NCBI GenBank assembly: GCA_951230915.1
Contig: OX579636.1
Coordinates: forward strand, 25,665,567 to 25,729,566
Source of the DNA: Antitrichia curtipendula
Lineage: Eukaryota; Streptophyta; Bryopsida; Hypnales; Leucodontaceae
Direction of reading: 5' to 3'
DNA: 64,000 nt
Shown here piece after piece: positions 37,504 through 49,740 of the stretch (position 1 is the stretch's first letter; each line of letters begins with the position of its first letter). Under the pieces are notes generated by a model that ran no database searches, was not told where the DNA came from, and saw only the letters and a program-made list of their open reading frames with translations. Made by a program: the position numbers and the translations under genes.

Positions 37504-38389
37504 TTCCCTCAAATATATGGAAAATATCATTGTTCAATAGCAACAATTGGATATGTAATTTTCAAAAAAAAATTGAAGGTGCTTTTACTTAAGGATTTAA
37601 AGTATTGTTGTAATTATTTTGAGAATTTTTTTAATTCACAATAGGGAGATCAAAATTACATTTTAACCCCTAAAGGACCAGCATGCGGTTTTTGGCAATC
37701 TAAAAAATTTGGGCAGGTACTTGTGGCTGGAGATTTTCATATTTTTGGCTGAAATTTTAATAGAAGGTGGGCGCGAGGAGTATCTTTCACATGCACTAAA
37801 TTTCATGACATTTGGAAATGGGAGTCAAAAGTTATGGCCAAATATGTTACTTTTTTTCGTAACTGGGCAGTCCGGGCAGATCAGAAAAAATAACTTTTTT
37901 TCAGAAATAAAATTTTGAAATTGGTTTTCTAGAGTTATATATACGTGGAAAGATTTGAATCATTCCATTTCGACCAATGAATCAAAAGTTATGAGGATTT
38001 TTAGTTAGCAGGCAATTATAGATTCTCTACTTTGAAATAAACTTTGAAGTTGTTTATTTAACTCAATTTTTAATATTTAAAAGAAAAAAATATTTCATAG
38101 GATGTAGGTTGTTTATTACAACATTACAACCATTGGAATTTACATTTTTCAATTCCATAATTAAATTCTTAACAATTTAGTATTTTGGATCATTCTCTAC
38201 TTCTTGCTACTTATTATTTTTTTGTATATGTTGTACAATATCAAATGATTTGAAAAATTTTAAGCATGTAGAAAACTTGTTTAGGAAAAAGAGTTTAAAG
38301 ATGCACCACCATTTTGGACATTTTTTCATACAAATGTGACCTTGTGAAGTGCAGCTGCCCTGTTTTTCGCAGGGACAAAAAAAAGATTT

Positions 38390-38580
38390 TTGCCAATTCA
38401 AATGCTAATATCTTCCAATCCGCATGGTGGAAAAATCTGAATTTTTTTCGACATCTTCTAAAACTAGTTTACTATAAGATCCTACGGTTACATGTGTCAA
38501 AAAAGTAGTTGTTTCAAAAATTTGGTACTTGTACTAAAAATGGCAGTTTTAGAGTGTTTTTGGTGAAAACGTAGTCATAT
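38390..38580 (+). repeat. Dispersed repeat, copy 1 (related to 43185-43370)
   Basis: Shares atgctaatatctt-caatcc, then gatcctacggtta or gaccctacggtta, then gagtgttttt with 43185-43370 in the same order and spacing. Strongly diverged. Origin unknown. Confidence 0.55.
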
Positions 38581-39081
38581 AACTTTAGGGGTTAAAGGTT
38601 ACTTCATTAACACATATGGTACTTCATGAGAGAAAACTTAGGAGGAAACTTTGATGCTCCTCCTGTTGCCACTAGCAAATAAATATAGATGTAAAGAGAG
38701 ACCAATAATAAGGAGATTTTAAAATGTATAAGATGCTCAAAATCCATCTCCACCCTATGAATTTTCAACCCCTTTACAAGGGGTTCTTTGGTGACATGGA
38801 TGGCTAGCTTGAAATGCAAGTATATCATTTAAAAACCAAAAGCTCAATCTTTCCAACCAAAATTTTGATATGACTTCCCTTAATGAAAGTCATATGTAAA
38901 ATTTTTGTTTTTGTCATAGTTGAATAAATTTTAGTAGAAATATCAATTGTGCCAAAATATTCTTCACTAGTTGTATGAAGGTCTATGGATAAACAAAGTA
39001 TCAACAAGATAATGAAAAAAAGTGGTCTTTTTTTATTAATGTCAAACAAAATAGACAATTCACTTCTATGAGATTATATTT

Positions 39082-39103
39082 GGGGGGGGGGGGGGGGGGG
39101 GGG
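39082..39103 (+). repeat. Poly-G tract, 22 G
   Basis: An uninterrupted run of 22 G on the plus strand in otherwise AT-rich DNA. Such tracts can fold into G-quadruplexes and are prone to length error in sequencing. Confidence 0.95.
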
Positions 39104-40134
39104 AAGCACAATATTTTGGAAAGTTGTCATCTTTGTTTTAGAATCATATGACTTCATTTTCTTTGAAGTGAACCTAATGGGACACCTATTCAATTTTCCA
39201 AGAGCTACAACAACCTTCTATGGGTATACATTAATTGTTTGATTCACAAACAATGTGTAAAATTTGAATGCCAAACATGTAGGGCTAGCTTTGCGAAATC
39301 AATTTCTAAAATAGATGTCAAACCCTTATAAAGACATTCAAGTTTTAAATATAAAAATAATTTATTCAATAAAAATTAATCCATTTTATTTATTTGTAAA
39401 AATAATTTTTAATTTTGTAAAATAAAAAATTGAAGATTAAAAAAAATGAAGGTGTTTTCATGTTGTGTCCCTCATATATTGTAATATGAAAATTTTATAC
39501 CTTGGAAATGTTTGTGGATTATTAATCAATATATGAATATGTATATGTTGTATATAATAATATAAATTAAAATAAAATATTAATACTTTTTTTCCAAAAT
39601 TTGAAGACATAAAATAAATTCTAAAATAAAAAGAATTTGAAAAGTTTTCAATGGGATATATATAATTAGAAAATACACAAGGAAGATTGAATATAATAAA
39701 GCACATTGATAAAGATAATTGTTTGCACTTCTTTTTTTCTATGTTTTTTCTCGTGACTATTTTTGTTTTTATAAATTATGTTGTCAACTTTTGATGTTCT
39801 CAGTGTTACAAAGTTTCTTTATATGTTTTTAATAAAATAAGTTTTTAGTATTGACATGTGACTAGTGTGTAAGAATGAATGATACTCATACAACATGTAA
39901 TTTTAGCAAACATTATAATACTGACTAAAGATAAATATACCAAAATAATGAAATAGAATTTGAATTGGTACCTACGTAGACAATTTTGAATGTATGTATT
40001 TGAAATTTATATACTATATGTGAGCTCATAAAACCTTTCTAATTTTTTGAATTTGTTAAAATTTGATGTTACAATCAAAAGTTATGGGACTCTAAAATTT
40101 AGAAGCAACTGAAGTTAGAACACTGTGAGAGTAT

Positions 40135-40440
40135 ATAAGGCACTTGCGGACTTCACTTAGTGGCTTCCACCTGGCAAACAGAAGAAGTGGCCATGAGTTC
40201 AAACCCGTGCATCAACATGGTACTTACCACCATAGACCACCTAACTATAATAGGGAGGTCAAATGACCTTGCTGCTATATGGAGTCATGATAATTTCTCA
40301 TAGAAAGAAAGATGTTGGTCCTTTATAGGGTACACCTCCTAATGGAGGCATTAAAGATGGAATTTGCTAGCTAGATTCATGAGGCTTAAATAATTGACCC
40401 ATCCCTAGCAAATGCTTCATGTACGTCAGTCTTTTAGATT
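40135..40440 (+). mobile_element. Possible tRNA-derived SINE
   Basis: tggcttccacctggcaaac followed about 17 bp later by gagttcaaacccg resembles the A box and B box (G-TTC-A--CC) of a tRNA-type RNA polymerase III promoter as carried by plant SINEs. The B box is weak and the 3' end was not located. Confidence 0.35.
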
Positions 40441-40785
40441 GCAATTAACCTTTTTCTTAGAGTATATGAAAAAATTAAACTAAACTACTATCAAAACGCA
40501 TGGATATTTTAAAGTTCAATCTCATTTATAAATAATAGAATATAAATATAAATATATTTAATAAAATTTAGCTTATCCAATGCCTTGTCTTCCATACTAG
40601 CACTCTTAACTATGGCAATAATGTTTTGTAAACATTATCCTTAACAATGATTTTAAGAATATTGTGCTCCACATTCATTTTAACTCCTAAAGGCCCCTTG
40701 TCCTCTCAAAGGACAGTCTGGAGCTCATGTAGGTTCCTATGAGCTGAATTTGTATTTGATTTTTTTGAAACTTTTTGAGGACGTA

Positions 40786-41303
40786 TAAGGTAAACCAGCC
40801 TATGATAGGCAGAATTATTGATTTGGTATGTTGCCATTAGCAAAATAAAATCAGGTTTTTTTCTAGCAGAGACAACTTTGAGAAATGAAAGAAGCAGTTA
40901 AAATTTTAGTTTTTGGACAAAGTAGGAATTTGTTATGAATTTTTTAAGTATTTTTCCAAAACAGTCTGTAGACTATCTGAAATCAATAAAATATGTCTTC
41001 ATGATGATCATCTTACCACCTAATGCAGTCTTCAGATTTCCTAGCACAACCACAAGAATTTTTAATGTGGCCATCACACAAAGGAATAAAAAAACAACTC
41101 TTTATGATGAGTTTACACTCACAATGTGTAAGTGTCCTATGACAGTCATTACTAATTCTATCACAATCACCTAATGCACTAATGTGGGCCACTAACCAAC
41201 CTAATTAAATTGTAGAAGCAAAAATCTGAAATGGACTGTAATGGGGGGGGTTATGTAGATGTCTGCATTAGACAGTTGGCCTGTCATAGGCTGGTTTACC
41301 TTA
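40786..41303 (+). mobile_element. 518-bp inverted-repeat element, copy 1 (TAAGGTAAACCAGCC)
   Basis: Begins taaggtaaaccagcctatga and ends with the inverse tcataggctggtttacctta. Flanking TA on both sides suggests a TA target, as in the Tc1/mariner superfamily. A second copy lies inverted at 45030-45560. Both copies keep an open frame of 79 codons (beginning MNFLSIF, 40935-41174 here); its reality as a gene is doubtful. Non-autonomous. Confidence 0.85.
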
Positions 41304-41368
41304 GTTTTGCAAGAGCTTTGTGAATATATGATTTTTGTTTCAATCTAATGCCGGGTGAAGAAGTTACC

Positions 41369-41387
41369 GGGGGGGGGGGGGGGGGGG
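41369..41387 (+). repeat. Poly-G tract, 19 G
   Basis: Uninterrupted run of 19 G, 66 bp after the end of the 518-bp element. A shorter G run (8 G) lies inside that element near 41246. Confidence 0.95.
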
Positions 41388-41791
41388 TATGAGGAGCAAA
41401 CTGGACTGCCAATATTTGGTTGACTGAAGTCAAGTGCAGATGCATAGGCTGTGATAGTCAAAAAGACAAAAGTTTAGTAGGGCAACAAATAAAGGACTGG
41501 GACCATTGGCGAATCCTCTAGCATGTCCAAGCTCCTAAAATTTCAAGCCATGATCTCATGAAAAAAAATTTAGGGCCCAAGAATGAAATCTAAAAATAAA
41601 TGAAAAGTATCAATGTCATTTGACAAATCTTCCATCAAAAAGAACTTGTTGGAAAGACAAAGGATTTTATTCATTGGCATTTGGTGAGAGGCTAAGGTAG
41701 AGATGTTGTTTTTATAATGAAACCCATTGTCCATCATAATCCTCAAAGGATATGGGATAATTTGAAGATGAAAGCTTGACCAATCATTGTC

Positions 41792-42383
41792 AAAACTTAG
41801 AAATTGTATTTGAAGTAGAATTTTAGACCTCATTTAAGCATAGTAAAATAACTTTTTCCAAAAGAAATTTAAATAATAAAAGTTGGAAAATCAAAATAAT
41901 TTTCATTTTCAAAAATAAATTTGCAATTTAGATCCTCAAATCAAAAGTTATGGACAACAAAATTCAAAGATGATGTTTAATTTATAAAAAATGTGAACCC
42001 TATAGAAGGCCGTTTGACTTTTCGCCGCGGTACAAATACAAGGAAAATAAAAAATAAAAAATATTTTTTTTTGAAAAATAAATAAAATAAATTTGAAAAT
42101 AAAAATTGAGATTGTCAATCTGAAGTGGCATTAGTAGTCCCCCATCAAATTTATTAAAAATAATAATAATAATAATAATAATATATTTTTATTGTAAATT
42201 ACATTGTTGCGATGCAAACTTGCGACTCTTTGCAAGTCTAAAATTTATCCAAATGAAAAATGTAAAAAAAAAATTCTTTCCAATATTTCCCAACTTCTTT
42301 TAGTTCAATTTTTTTGTAAAAAGTTATTCTACTATGCCTAAACGAGGTCTAAAATTCTACTTCAAACACAATTTTTAAGTTTA
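41792..42383. repeat. Long inverted repeat, arms of about 80 bp
   Basis: The left arm (41792-41870) contains gaagtagaattttagacctc; the right arm (42305-42383) contains its near-exact inverse gaggtctaaaattctacttc, with matching flanks such as aactttttccaaaa against ttgtaaaaagtt. The interior of about 430 bp is AT-rich and carries a (TAA)n run near 42160. Probably a MITE or a nested insertion; ends not defined. Confidence 0.75.
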
Positions 42384-43184
42384 ATTTAACTATGAGCGAT
42401 TGAGCTTCTACTAATTCTCATTTACACATCCCATATGAGTTGTTCTACCTCCTACCATACCATATGTATATAAAGAGCTTCTTTTCTCACTTGAAAATTC
42501 AAAATAAGTCCATTGCTTTTGAAGCCTTACAAGGTAGTTCTCAATGCATTAAAATTAAAATTTCTTATAGTTTAATAGTCAAGCTATGAAATTACATCAT
42601 ATTGCATACCTCACTTTGCACCCCTTTTTGGCATGGCGACCACAAGGATGCCATGAAGGAAGGTGGATGAAGGAAGTCAAGCTTAGAGTTTCCAATGAAG
42701 GGGATAGGCTGGGAACTTCTTTCATGCACCTTCCTTCTAGGAATAGGTTGGGAACAGACCAAGAACGCAAGTGAGCCCATTTTCCAAAGGTTATCCAAAG
42801 TCTTTACCTAATTTATATATAATTCTTCTAAATTCTATAGGAAGTAGAGGATTTTTTTCCAAATTCGTTTTTTGGAACTTATAAAACATTTGTTTATCTT
42901 TCAATCCACTATATGGATTTCCAAGTTCCAAAATTAGATGGTGGAAAACGTGCTCAAAATTTTATGTTGTGCATTGTGAAGTCTTGGACATTGTTGCACT
43001 GCAAGATTTTTTGGGATGTGCTCCATGATTTATTTTTTGGCTTGAAAATTTTGGAAACATGACTAACAATTTGCTGAGTATCTAGACTTTTTAATTCAAA
43101 ATTTGTAGTGCAAAAATTGTCCACAATCAATGGTCAAGGGCATCTAAAATTGTTGGGCACCGTGGAAAAAACCCCTCTCCCTTC

Positions 43185-43370
43185 ACATGCTAATATCTTT
43201 CAATCCCTATGGTCAAATGTCACAAAAACTCACCTCTTCTTTTTCTACAAGTTTAATACAAGACCCTACGGTTAAATTTTCACAAAACATTTTGTTGAAA
43301 ATTTCAATGAATGCAGCAATAGGGGCAGATTTGAGTGTTTTTTCACAGAAAAATGGCCTTGGACATTTAG
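43185..43370 (+). repeat. Dispersed repeat, copy 2 (related to 38390-38580)
   Basis: See copy 1: shares the atgctaatatcttt-caatcc, ccctacggtta and gagtgtttttt landmarks in order. Confidence 0.55.
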
Positions 43371-43586
43371 GATTAAGATGTAGAAGCTTGGAATGATAGT
43401 CCATACTATTTGAAATTAATAATGTCATGAGTAAAAAGAAACACTTAATCAAATAGGATAGGTGGTTCATAATGTGACTAGGCTCTAAAAGCATTCTCTA
43501 ATATACGGGTACATATTGCTTTCTTTAAAATACCAATTGCATACCAACACTGAATATATTAGGGGGCGGAAACTTTCAGAGCTTTA

Positions 43587-43660
43587 CATGATTCCAACTT
43601 CAAAATTCTTAACTAATTCCACGAAAATACAAAAATACAAAACAACTTGAATTAAATACC
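43587..43660 (+). repeat. Solitary copy of the 73-bp repeat unit
   Basis: One copy resembling the unit of the tandem array at 53192-53640: tccaacttcaaaattctt, aactaattccac, then acaaaacaacttgaatta. It shows that the unit is dispersed as well as tandem. Confidence 0.6.
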
Positions 43661-45029
43661 ATTATCAATCTCAACAGTGAACAGGATGACAAGAATGCCC
43701 TGCATGGTTACCCAATTCAATTCTCAAAATAGTCATGCTGTCTTTCTTATCTTTTTGAGGCGAACAAAAGACAGCTTTTGTGTGTAGGGACTGGCATTTG
43801 GTACGGCACCTCTCGAGCAAAATCAAAGCGCCCATGATCACTCGATACGAGACCAATGGCAAATTCGCAACTGAAAAAAATGCACACACATTCTTTTCTT
43901 TTCTTTTTCCCTCGAGTGAAAATTTTCCCATATAACAAATATAAATCCAGAGAATATTAATACTCAAAATCAATACATACTTCCCCCGTTTCTCTGGAGA
44001 CATAGATGATATTGTTGAACTGCGACAAAAAAATCTTGAGACGTGATACTTGCTCTTTTTGGAGGGATGAATTTTACAGAAAATAAATAACATTTCATCC
44101 CTATATGTTGCATGTGTTTCACGCACACCCAAATTGGAGCTTCAAGACTCTCAAGTGCAGATTGCTTTTTTGACCACTGCCCGAGATTCATGAAAAATAA
44201 AGAACCCACATTGAAAAATCTCTCGTAAAAGAGATCCATGACATCGCACTCGCTCGCTCGTCGCTCGCGACAAACAAACACTACGAGTCACGGCTACGTT
44301 AGACCACCATAATCAGCGCCATCAATTGGTAGCCCTTTGTTCTGCAACGAGTTGGCAGGATTGGTTCTTCGGTCCACACTTGACATTTGGGGTGACAAAA
44401 AAACCAAAAAAACTTTGTGCACCACAATCTCAGGAGAAACTTGTTCCATGTGGGACGCTTTTGGAAGATTCGGGTAGTTGGGTTCCCGGTCTACGACTTT
44501 CCAAGCGCGAGTTTTAATTTTTCTATGTACGCAACGGGTACTAGCCTTTATACAATTTTATTTTTTCTCTCTCACTTTTAAAACCAAATCATTTTTTGAA
44601 ATTTTGTTGCACAAACAAAAAGCCACAACCTGACGGACACGTAAGTCACTTTGCGTATGGCCGGGGGAGGACGAGGAGGTCCCACGACCCATGGGAGAGC
44701 GGGTGGTGTGTTTTGAATGGTGAACGATAATCGAGTGCTTGTAATTGGTGACGGACTGACCAAGCAAGTACAAGTTTGAGATCTCCATCTGGCGTCTGCT
44801 ATTCAACCTCAAGCGAGTTGGGTTTTTGTTATTGGCAAAGAAAATGCGGGCACTGACTTCCATACATTCCAATCTCGCAGATTCGACGCTGTCTACAGTT
44901 TCTTCTTACCCATGGAATGTAAAATTCTCATAGAATCTCATTGTTTGCGGGTATAAAAATAAGGTTACGCAACGTGTGCTGGACAAGGCCCCATTTGTGG
45001 AAGAAAGATAGGGTGACCTGTTTGCCTAT

Positions 45030-45560
45030 AAGGTAAACCAGCCTATGACAGGCCAACTGTCTAATGCAGACATCTACATAACCCCCCCATTACAGTCCAT
45101 TTCAGATTTTTGCTTCTACAATTTAATTAGGTTGGTTAGTGGCCCACATTAGTGCATTAAGTGATTGTGATAGAATTAGTAATGACTGTCATAGGACACT
45201 TACACATTGTGAGTGTAAACTCATCATAAAGAGGGTTTTTTTTATTCCTTTGTGTGATGGCCACATTAGAAATTCTTGTGGTTGTGTTAGGAAATCTGAA
45301 GACTGCATTAGGTGGTAAGATGACCATCATGAAGACATATTTTATTGATTTCAGATAGTGTACAGACTGTTTTGAAAAAATACTTAAAAAATTCATAACA
45401 AATTCCTACTTTGTCCAAAAACTAAAATTTTCACAACCTAAAATTTAACTGCTTCTTACACATCTCAAAGTTGTCTCTGCTAGAAAAAAATCTGATTTTA
45501 TTTTGCTAATGACAACATACCAAATCAGTCATTCTGCCTGTCATAAGCTGGTTTACCTTA
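45030..45560 (-). mobile_element. 531-bp inverted-repeat element, copy 2, inverted
   Basis: Begins taaggtaaaccagcctatga and ends ataagctggtttacctta. The body is the reverse complement of 40786-41303 with scattered changes, and the 79-codon frame is kept on the minus strand (45157-45396) with seven or so substitutions and no stop. Flanked by TA. Confidence 0.85.
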
Positions 45561-45757
45561 CATCAAGAACAAGTTGGACTGCAACCTACGCCTTCTTCAT
45601 TTTTACTAATTCCAAACTTGATAAAAAAAAAAAAATTAGCAAATAAGAATGATATCTTCATTGTTTCTATACCGTGACTTAGAAAAAATTATCCTCCCCT
45701 ACCATCACTTAGTCAAACACATGCTGCAATGTTTAACATTGTCGAAAATAAGTCGTG

Positions 45758-46140
45758 TAAGGTAGCCGACCTCATTCCGACCATTTAAGCTACTACTCAA
45801 ATTTGGAGCAAAGATTTTTTGAGTGGAGAAGTTTTCCCATGTAGAGAAATAGAGTTTAGAAGGATTCCATATTTTTTCAGGATTTTATTTCTCAAAACAT
45901 AATTACTGTGAATTTTTTAGTTGAGGATTTTATTCGACCTATTCTTGTCACATAGGTCTTCCCATTTCCAACCATAGTTTGATTACAAAATCAACCAAGA
46001 CTGCAGCCAATCGTAATGCGCCACAATTGCATTGGGAGTTGTGCAATAATTAATCATTGCTTTTCACCTGCTGATTGGAAAGAAAGTAGCCTATATAACA
46101 AAAACAAGTCCTTGGTCGGAATGAGGTCGGCTACCTTATC
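45758..46140. mobile_element. 383-bp MITE with 26-bp perfect terminal repeats
   Basis: Left end taaggtagccgacctcattc continuing to 45783; right end gaatgaggtcggctacctta from 46115, an exact inverse over 26 bp. TA flanks on both sides. The first seven bases (TAAGGTA) are shared with the 518-bp element although the interiors differ, suggesting that both use the same transposase. Non-coding. Confidence 0.85.
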
Positions 46141-46257
46141 TCAAACAAACTGAAATGTTCAGATGACATGAGATGGTGTTAACTCCAACAATACTAGATG
46201 TTTAGTAATCATCTAGCAAGTAGATGATGATTGTGTTTAGAGCGATGCATTTTATCC

Positions 46258-46465
46258 GATTAACCCAAAAAGGAAGGGTTGGTCACCATGGAAATCATCC
46301 TTTTGAGTACTGCGTGAAACATTTGTTTAAAAACAAGCCAAAAGTATTTGTTGGAGGTCAAACTATTGTGCAAAACGTCCCCTTTTCACACAAAATTCCA
46401 AGGATGAACATTTTCACTTTTATCTTATGTAGAAGGATTCTCTATCATCCATCGTACACTCAGTG
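46258..46465 (+). repeat. Dispersed repeat, copy 1 (related to 50698-50890)
   Basis: Shares ggaggtcaaactattgt, aaggatgaaca and tcatccat landmarks in the same order and spacing with 50698-50890. Diverged; origin unknown. Confidence 0.65.
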
Positions 46466-48109
46466 TCCGCGGTGTCCTTGTAGAGCTACTCCCTATAGCA
46501 TTTTTCGGTGTTTTGGGAGCATAACTCTCACAAAACAATATGATTTGTAAACAAGATGGAGTGGTCTAATTTATAATTCCTACTTGTCAATTTGTAATTA
46601 CAGGATCATGTTCCAAACTTTTACATCTACTTCAATGCCAATTTTCATAATCTACCTCATACAAGTATATGAAATTGTAATCTTTAACCTCTAATGATCT
46701 AAGGGGGGATATTTTCAAAATGGGCCAAAATTGCCAAGAAATTGAGCAATTCGTTTGCTCATTTTTCCATGAGATCCGATAGAATAAAACCATTAGATCT
46801 TATAGTCAAATACATTGAGAGTGAGCACCTCAAAAAAATTCAAATTATTCGACTATACAATTTAGTAGATATTTGAGCTTGAAGTTTTATTTGGTTAATT
46901 TTTAAAATAAGATACCGCACTTTGAAGGAGCCTATCTTAGTGAGAATATTTTGAAATGATGATCTTTTTGTGCTCAATGAAAGATAAGAGAATTGAGAAT
47001 GCTCATCTAAAATTCCACAACAACTTGGTTCATTTTGCACTTTTGAGTGGAGCTTGCAATGCACAATGGTCACTAAAATAGAAGTAATGTTTGTAAGAAA
47101 AACAATAATGGGCACAATTGTCTTTTCCTTAAATCCCTTGGATTTTTCCTTTTTTGAGGTGGACAACAATTGCATCGATTGGATGATTTTTTAGTACATG
47201 CTCAAATTAAATCCAAAAACATGAGCCGTTAAATGAACTACACCACTCAAATCAAAAAAAATTGCAAGGTGGAGTTTAACTCGGAATTTGATGAAACTCA
47301 TGCCACTAGATTTATAATGTAGTCTATTTTCTAAAAATAAATTTTAATAAAAAATAATCATAATATAAAAACGAGAAGCTCAAAAAAGAAGGACAACAAC
47401 CATAAAATGGTCACTTGGGTCATTAAGGGTTAAAATGTAGTGTAAAGTGTCCATTATGGCTCATACAATGCTTTGGGGGCTACTAATCATTGAGAAGAAG
47501 CTTCAAATTAACTTGTGTGATACATTAGAGTTAATCATAAAGGTTTCCTCAGTTTGTAGAAGGGTTGTCAAAGGAAGGTTTAACAAATAATAGTACAAAA
47601 GAAACACAACACCAATTGAAATTCCATTTCACCCATTTGAGATGCTTCGAAGAATTTCATCATATTTTTTTTCAAACTTCGGCTTTTGATCCCTCATTGC
47701 ACACACATTATAGTAAGACCACCCATTTTCAACCAGGGACCAATTCCCAACCGGTAGTGCCCCTATTTCCAATCAAGGCTTGTAATGTGTTTTTTATTCT
47801 TTTTTAACTTTGGAACTAGTAAGATCATGACATATGTCCTAAAGTATGCAAAAAATAACAAAAAAATAGATAGTAGGAAGCTAGTTCTTGAGTGATCAGA
47901 ATTGGAAGACTCTAGTGATTGGGAATTGGTTCAGAACACTTTTTGGCTCCCAAAATTCACAGAAATTTCAGTTTTGCAATAAAAATTCTGAAAATTTTGC
48001 AATCTTAGTATTTTTTTATCTTCCTACACGGGAAAAAACTCCATCACATTCAATTGCTCATCATTTGTGCCACAGGAGCTTAAGTGATTAGGTATAGGTG
48101 GTCTTACCA

Positions 48110-48210
48110 TACCTACTATAATAGAACCTCCTATTGTGGTCAGATGACCCGACAATGGACACTTAGGAAATGATCCTATTATGGGTTTTTATAGTATGTG
48201 AGATTTAGGC
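48110..48210. mobile_element. Possible fragment with TATAATAGAACCTCC end
   Basis: tactataatagaacctccta at 48113 and an inverse-like gggtttttatagta near 48183 could be the ends of a small element related in end sequence to the one at 36197-36504. Similarity is short. Confidence 0.3.
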
Positions 48211-49488
48211 TACAACCAATGTCTTACATGACAATAATGGAGTGATTAGTGACCTCAATAGGAACTTCCAGCTTTTAAATGTAAATTCATTGTAAGAATT
48301 GACTTTTTAGATCTTCCATGTTAAAAAAATTGTGGCAGCTTTAGGTGAGTAAGATGAACATTATGGATTCAAATTTTGTTGGTCACGGGATAGTCTAGAG
48401 ACTCTTTGTGTCATGACGCACTAAACACTTCAAAAATTCATAACAAATTCATACTTTGCTGGAAAAATATAATTTCAATTGCTCTTGTTGTTTCTTACAC
48501 TTGTCTTGATGTGGAAAAAAAATTGAAAATTATAAGCAACAAACAAATTCCTAATTCCTAATTTACCATAAGCGAATTCCTAATTACCACAACTCTGTTT
48601 ACCAAAAAGATTCTGTATAACTTGCTGCTATATAGATCTTTTGGAGGATTTTCAATTATTCATTGTGAATTTTTAGAATCTGCTTATAGATCGAACCTCC
48701 AGGTGTTAGAAACAGTGATTTTTGATTTTTTAGAAAATTTAAATTTAAAAAAAAAAATCCTCACTGTACCAAAAACACCATGCCAGGCTGGTACTTTTCT
48801 GGCAAGGATGATGTCATGAGTGTCCTAAGTCTGAACCCACAATTATGGACATCATATTAACTGGGAGATATTTATTTTTCTCACGGATTAAGAGTTATAG
48901 TTAGACACCAGAAAAGTAAATTGCCTCTGCCACGGCAGAGAAAAAAGAAAAAGAGGAGGGTGAGCTGAGCTGGCAAAAATGGGGTGTGGGTTGGATGAGT
49001 CAGAGTCCCCGTCACTTTTTGCAACTTTTGTTGTTGTTAAGGGACTGACTGTTCCCCACTGGGCAAAGCCAAGTGTCACAATTGCGTTTTTCATATCTTC
49101 CCATGCTGTTTTGGAACAGCTATTTTTCTTCGGTCTTGCTAAGTTTTGGGGCAAGAATCTTGCCCCAAATTCCAGTAAAGTACCTGTGCTGACAAACTTT
49201 TTAGGAAAACAATGTGGAGGGAAAAGTGGATTAAGATATGATACTTCAACAAAATAAATAAATTTCAAGAATGTATTTTTTGGACACTATGAATAAACTA
49301 TGAATTTGTAAAGTGCTGAAAAATAGGTGTTCCTAGAAGTGATCATAGACTCTCATGAACAATGAGCGTACAATTTAGGCAAGAATCTGTAGTGTGCAAT
49401 TTTAGGTAGGGTGCGCTTTTAGGTGTAGTTACCTTAGCATCAAAAAAATTCACTTCATTTCCTCTAGTATCAAATTTTCACTGGCCAC

Positions 49489-49740
49489 TTTCCTTCACCG
49501 GGGTGAATTGGCCCCCTTGCTTGTCCTGCCAAAGTCCATCCATGGGGGCATATAAAAAAAAGTCCCCTATTTTGTGTTGTAAAAAAGTCTATTTTCTAGA
49601 GGTCCCCCTGGCTAATTTGGGGTCTATGATTGCAAATATGAATTCAAAATTTGAAAATTTTATCATGGGTGGAAAATAAAGAATTATAGAGTTTTGTCCA
49701 AGGGACGAGCAAGGGGGGCAATTCACCCCGGCCCTTTCCT
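49489..49740. mobile_element. Inverted-repeat element with 38-bp arms
   Basis: The left arm ttccttcaccggggtgaatt ... cccccttgcttgtcc (49489-49526) is matched inverted by gacgagcaagggggg ... attcaccccggccc (49703-49740) with few mismatches. Total about 250 bp, non-coding. A MITE-type fold-back element not related in sequence to the others here. Confidence 0.75.

Noticed and set aside
37182..37592. Open frames through the N run
   Set aside because: They exist only because undetermined bases contain no stops.
43671..44281. Overlapping minus-strand frames of 103-153 codons
   Set aside because: No recognisable domain, no supporting splice signals, and two frames overlap.
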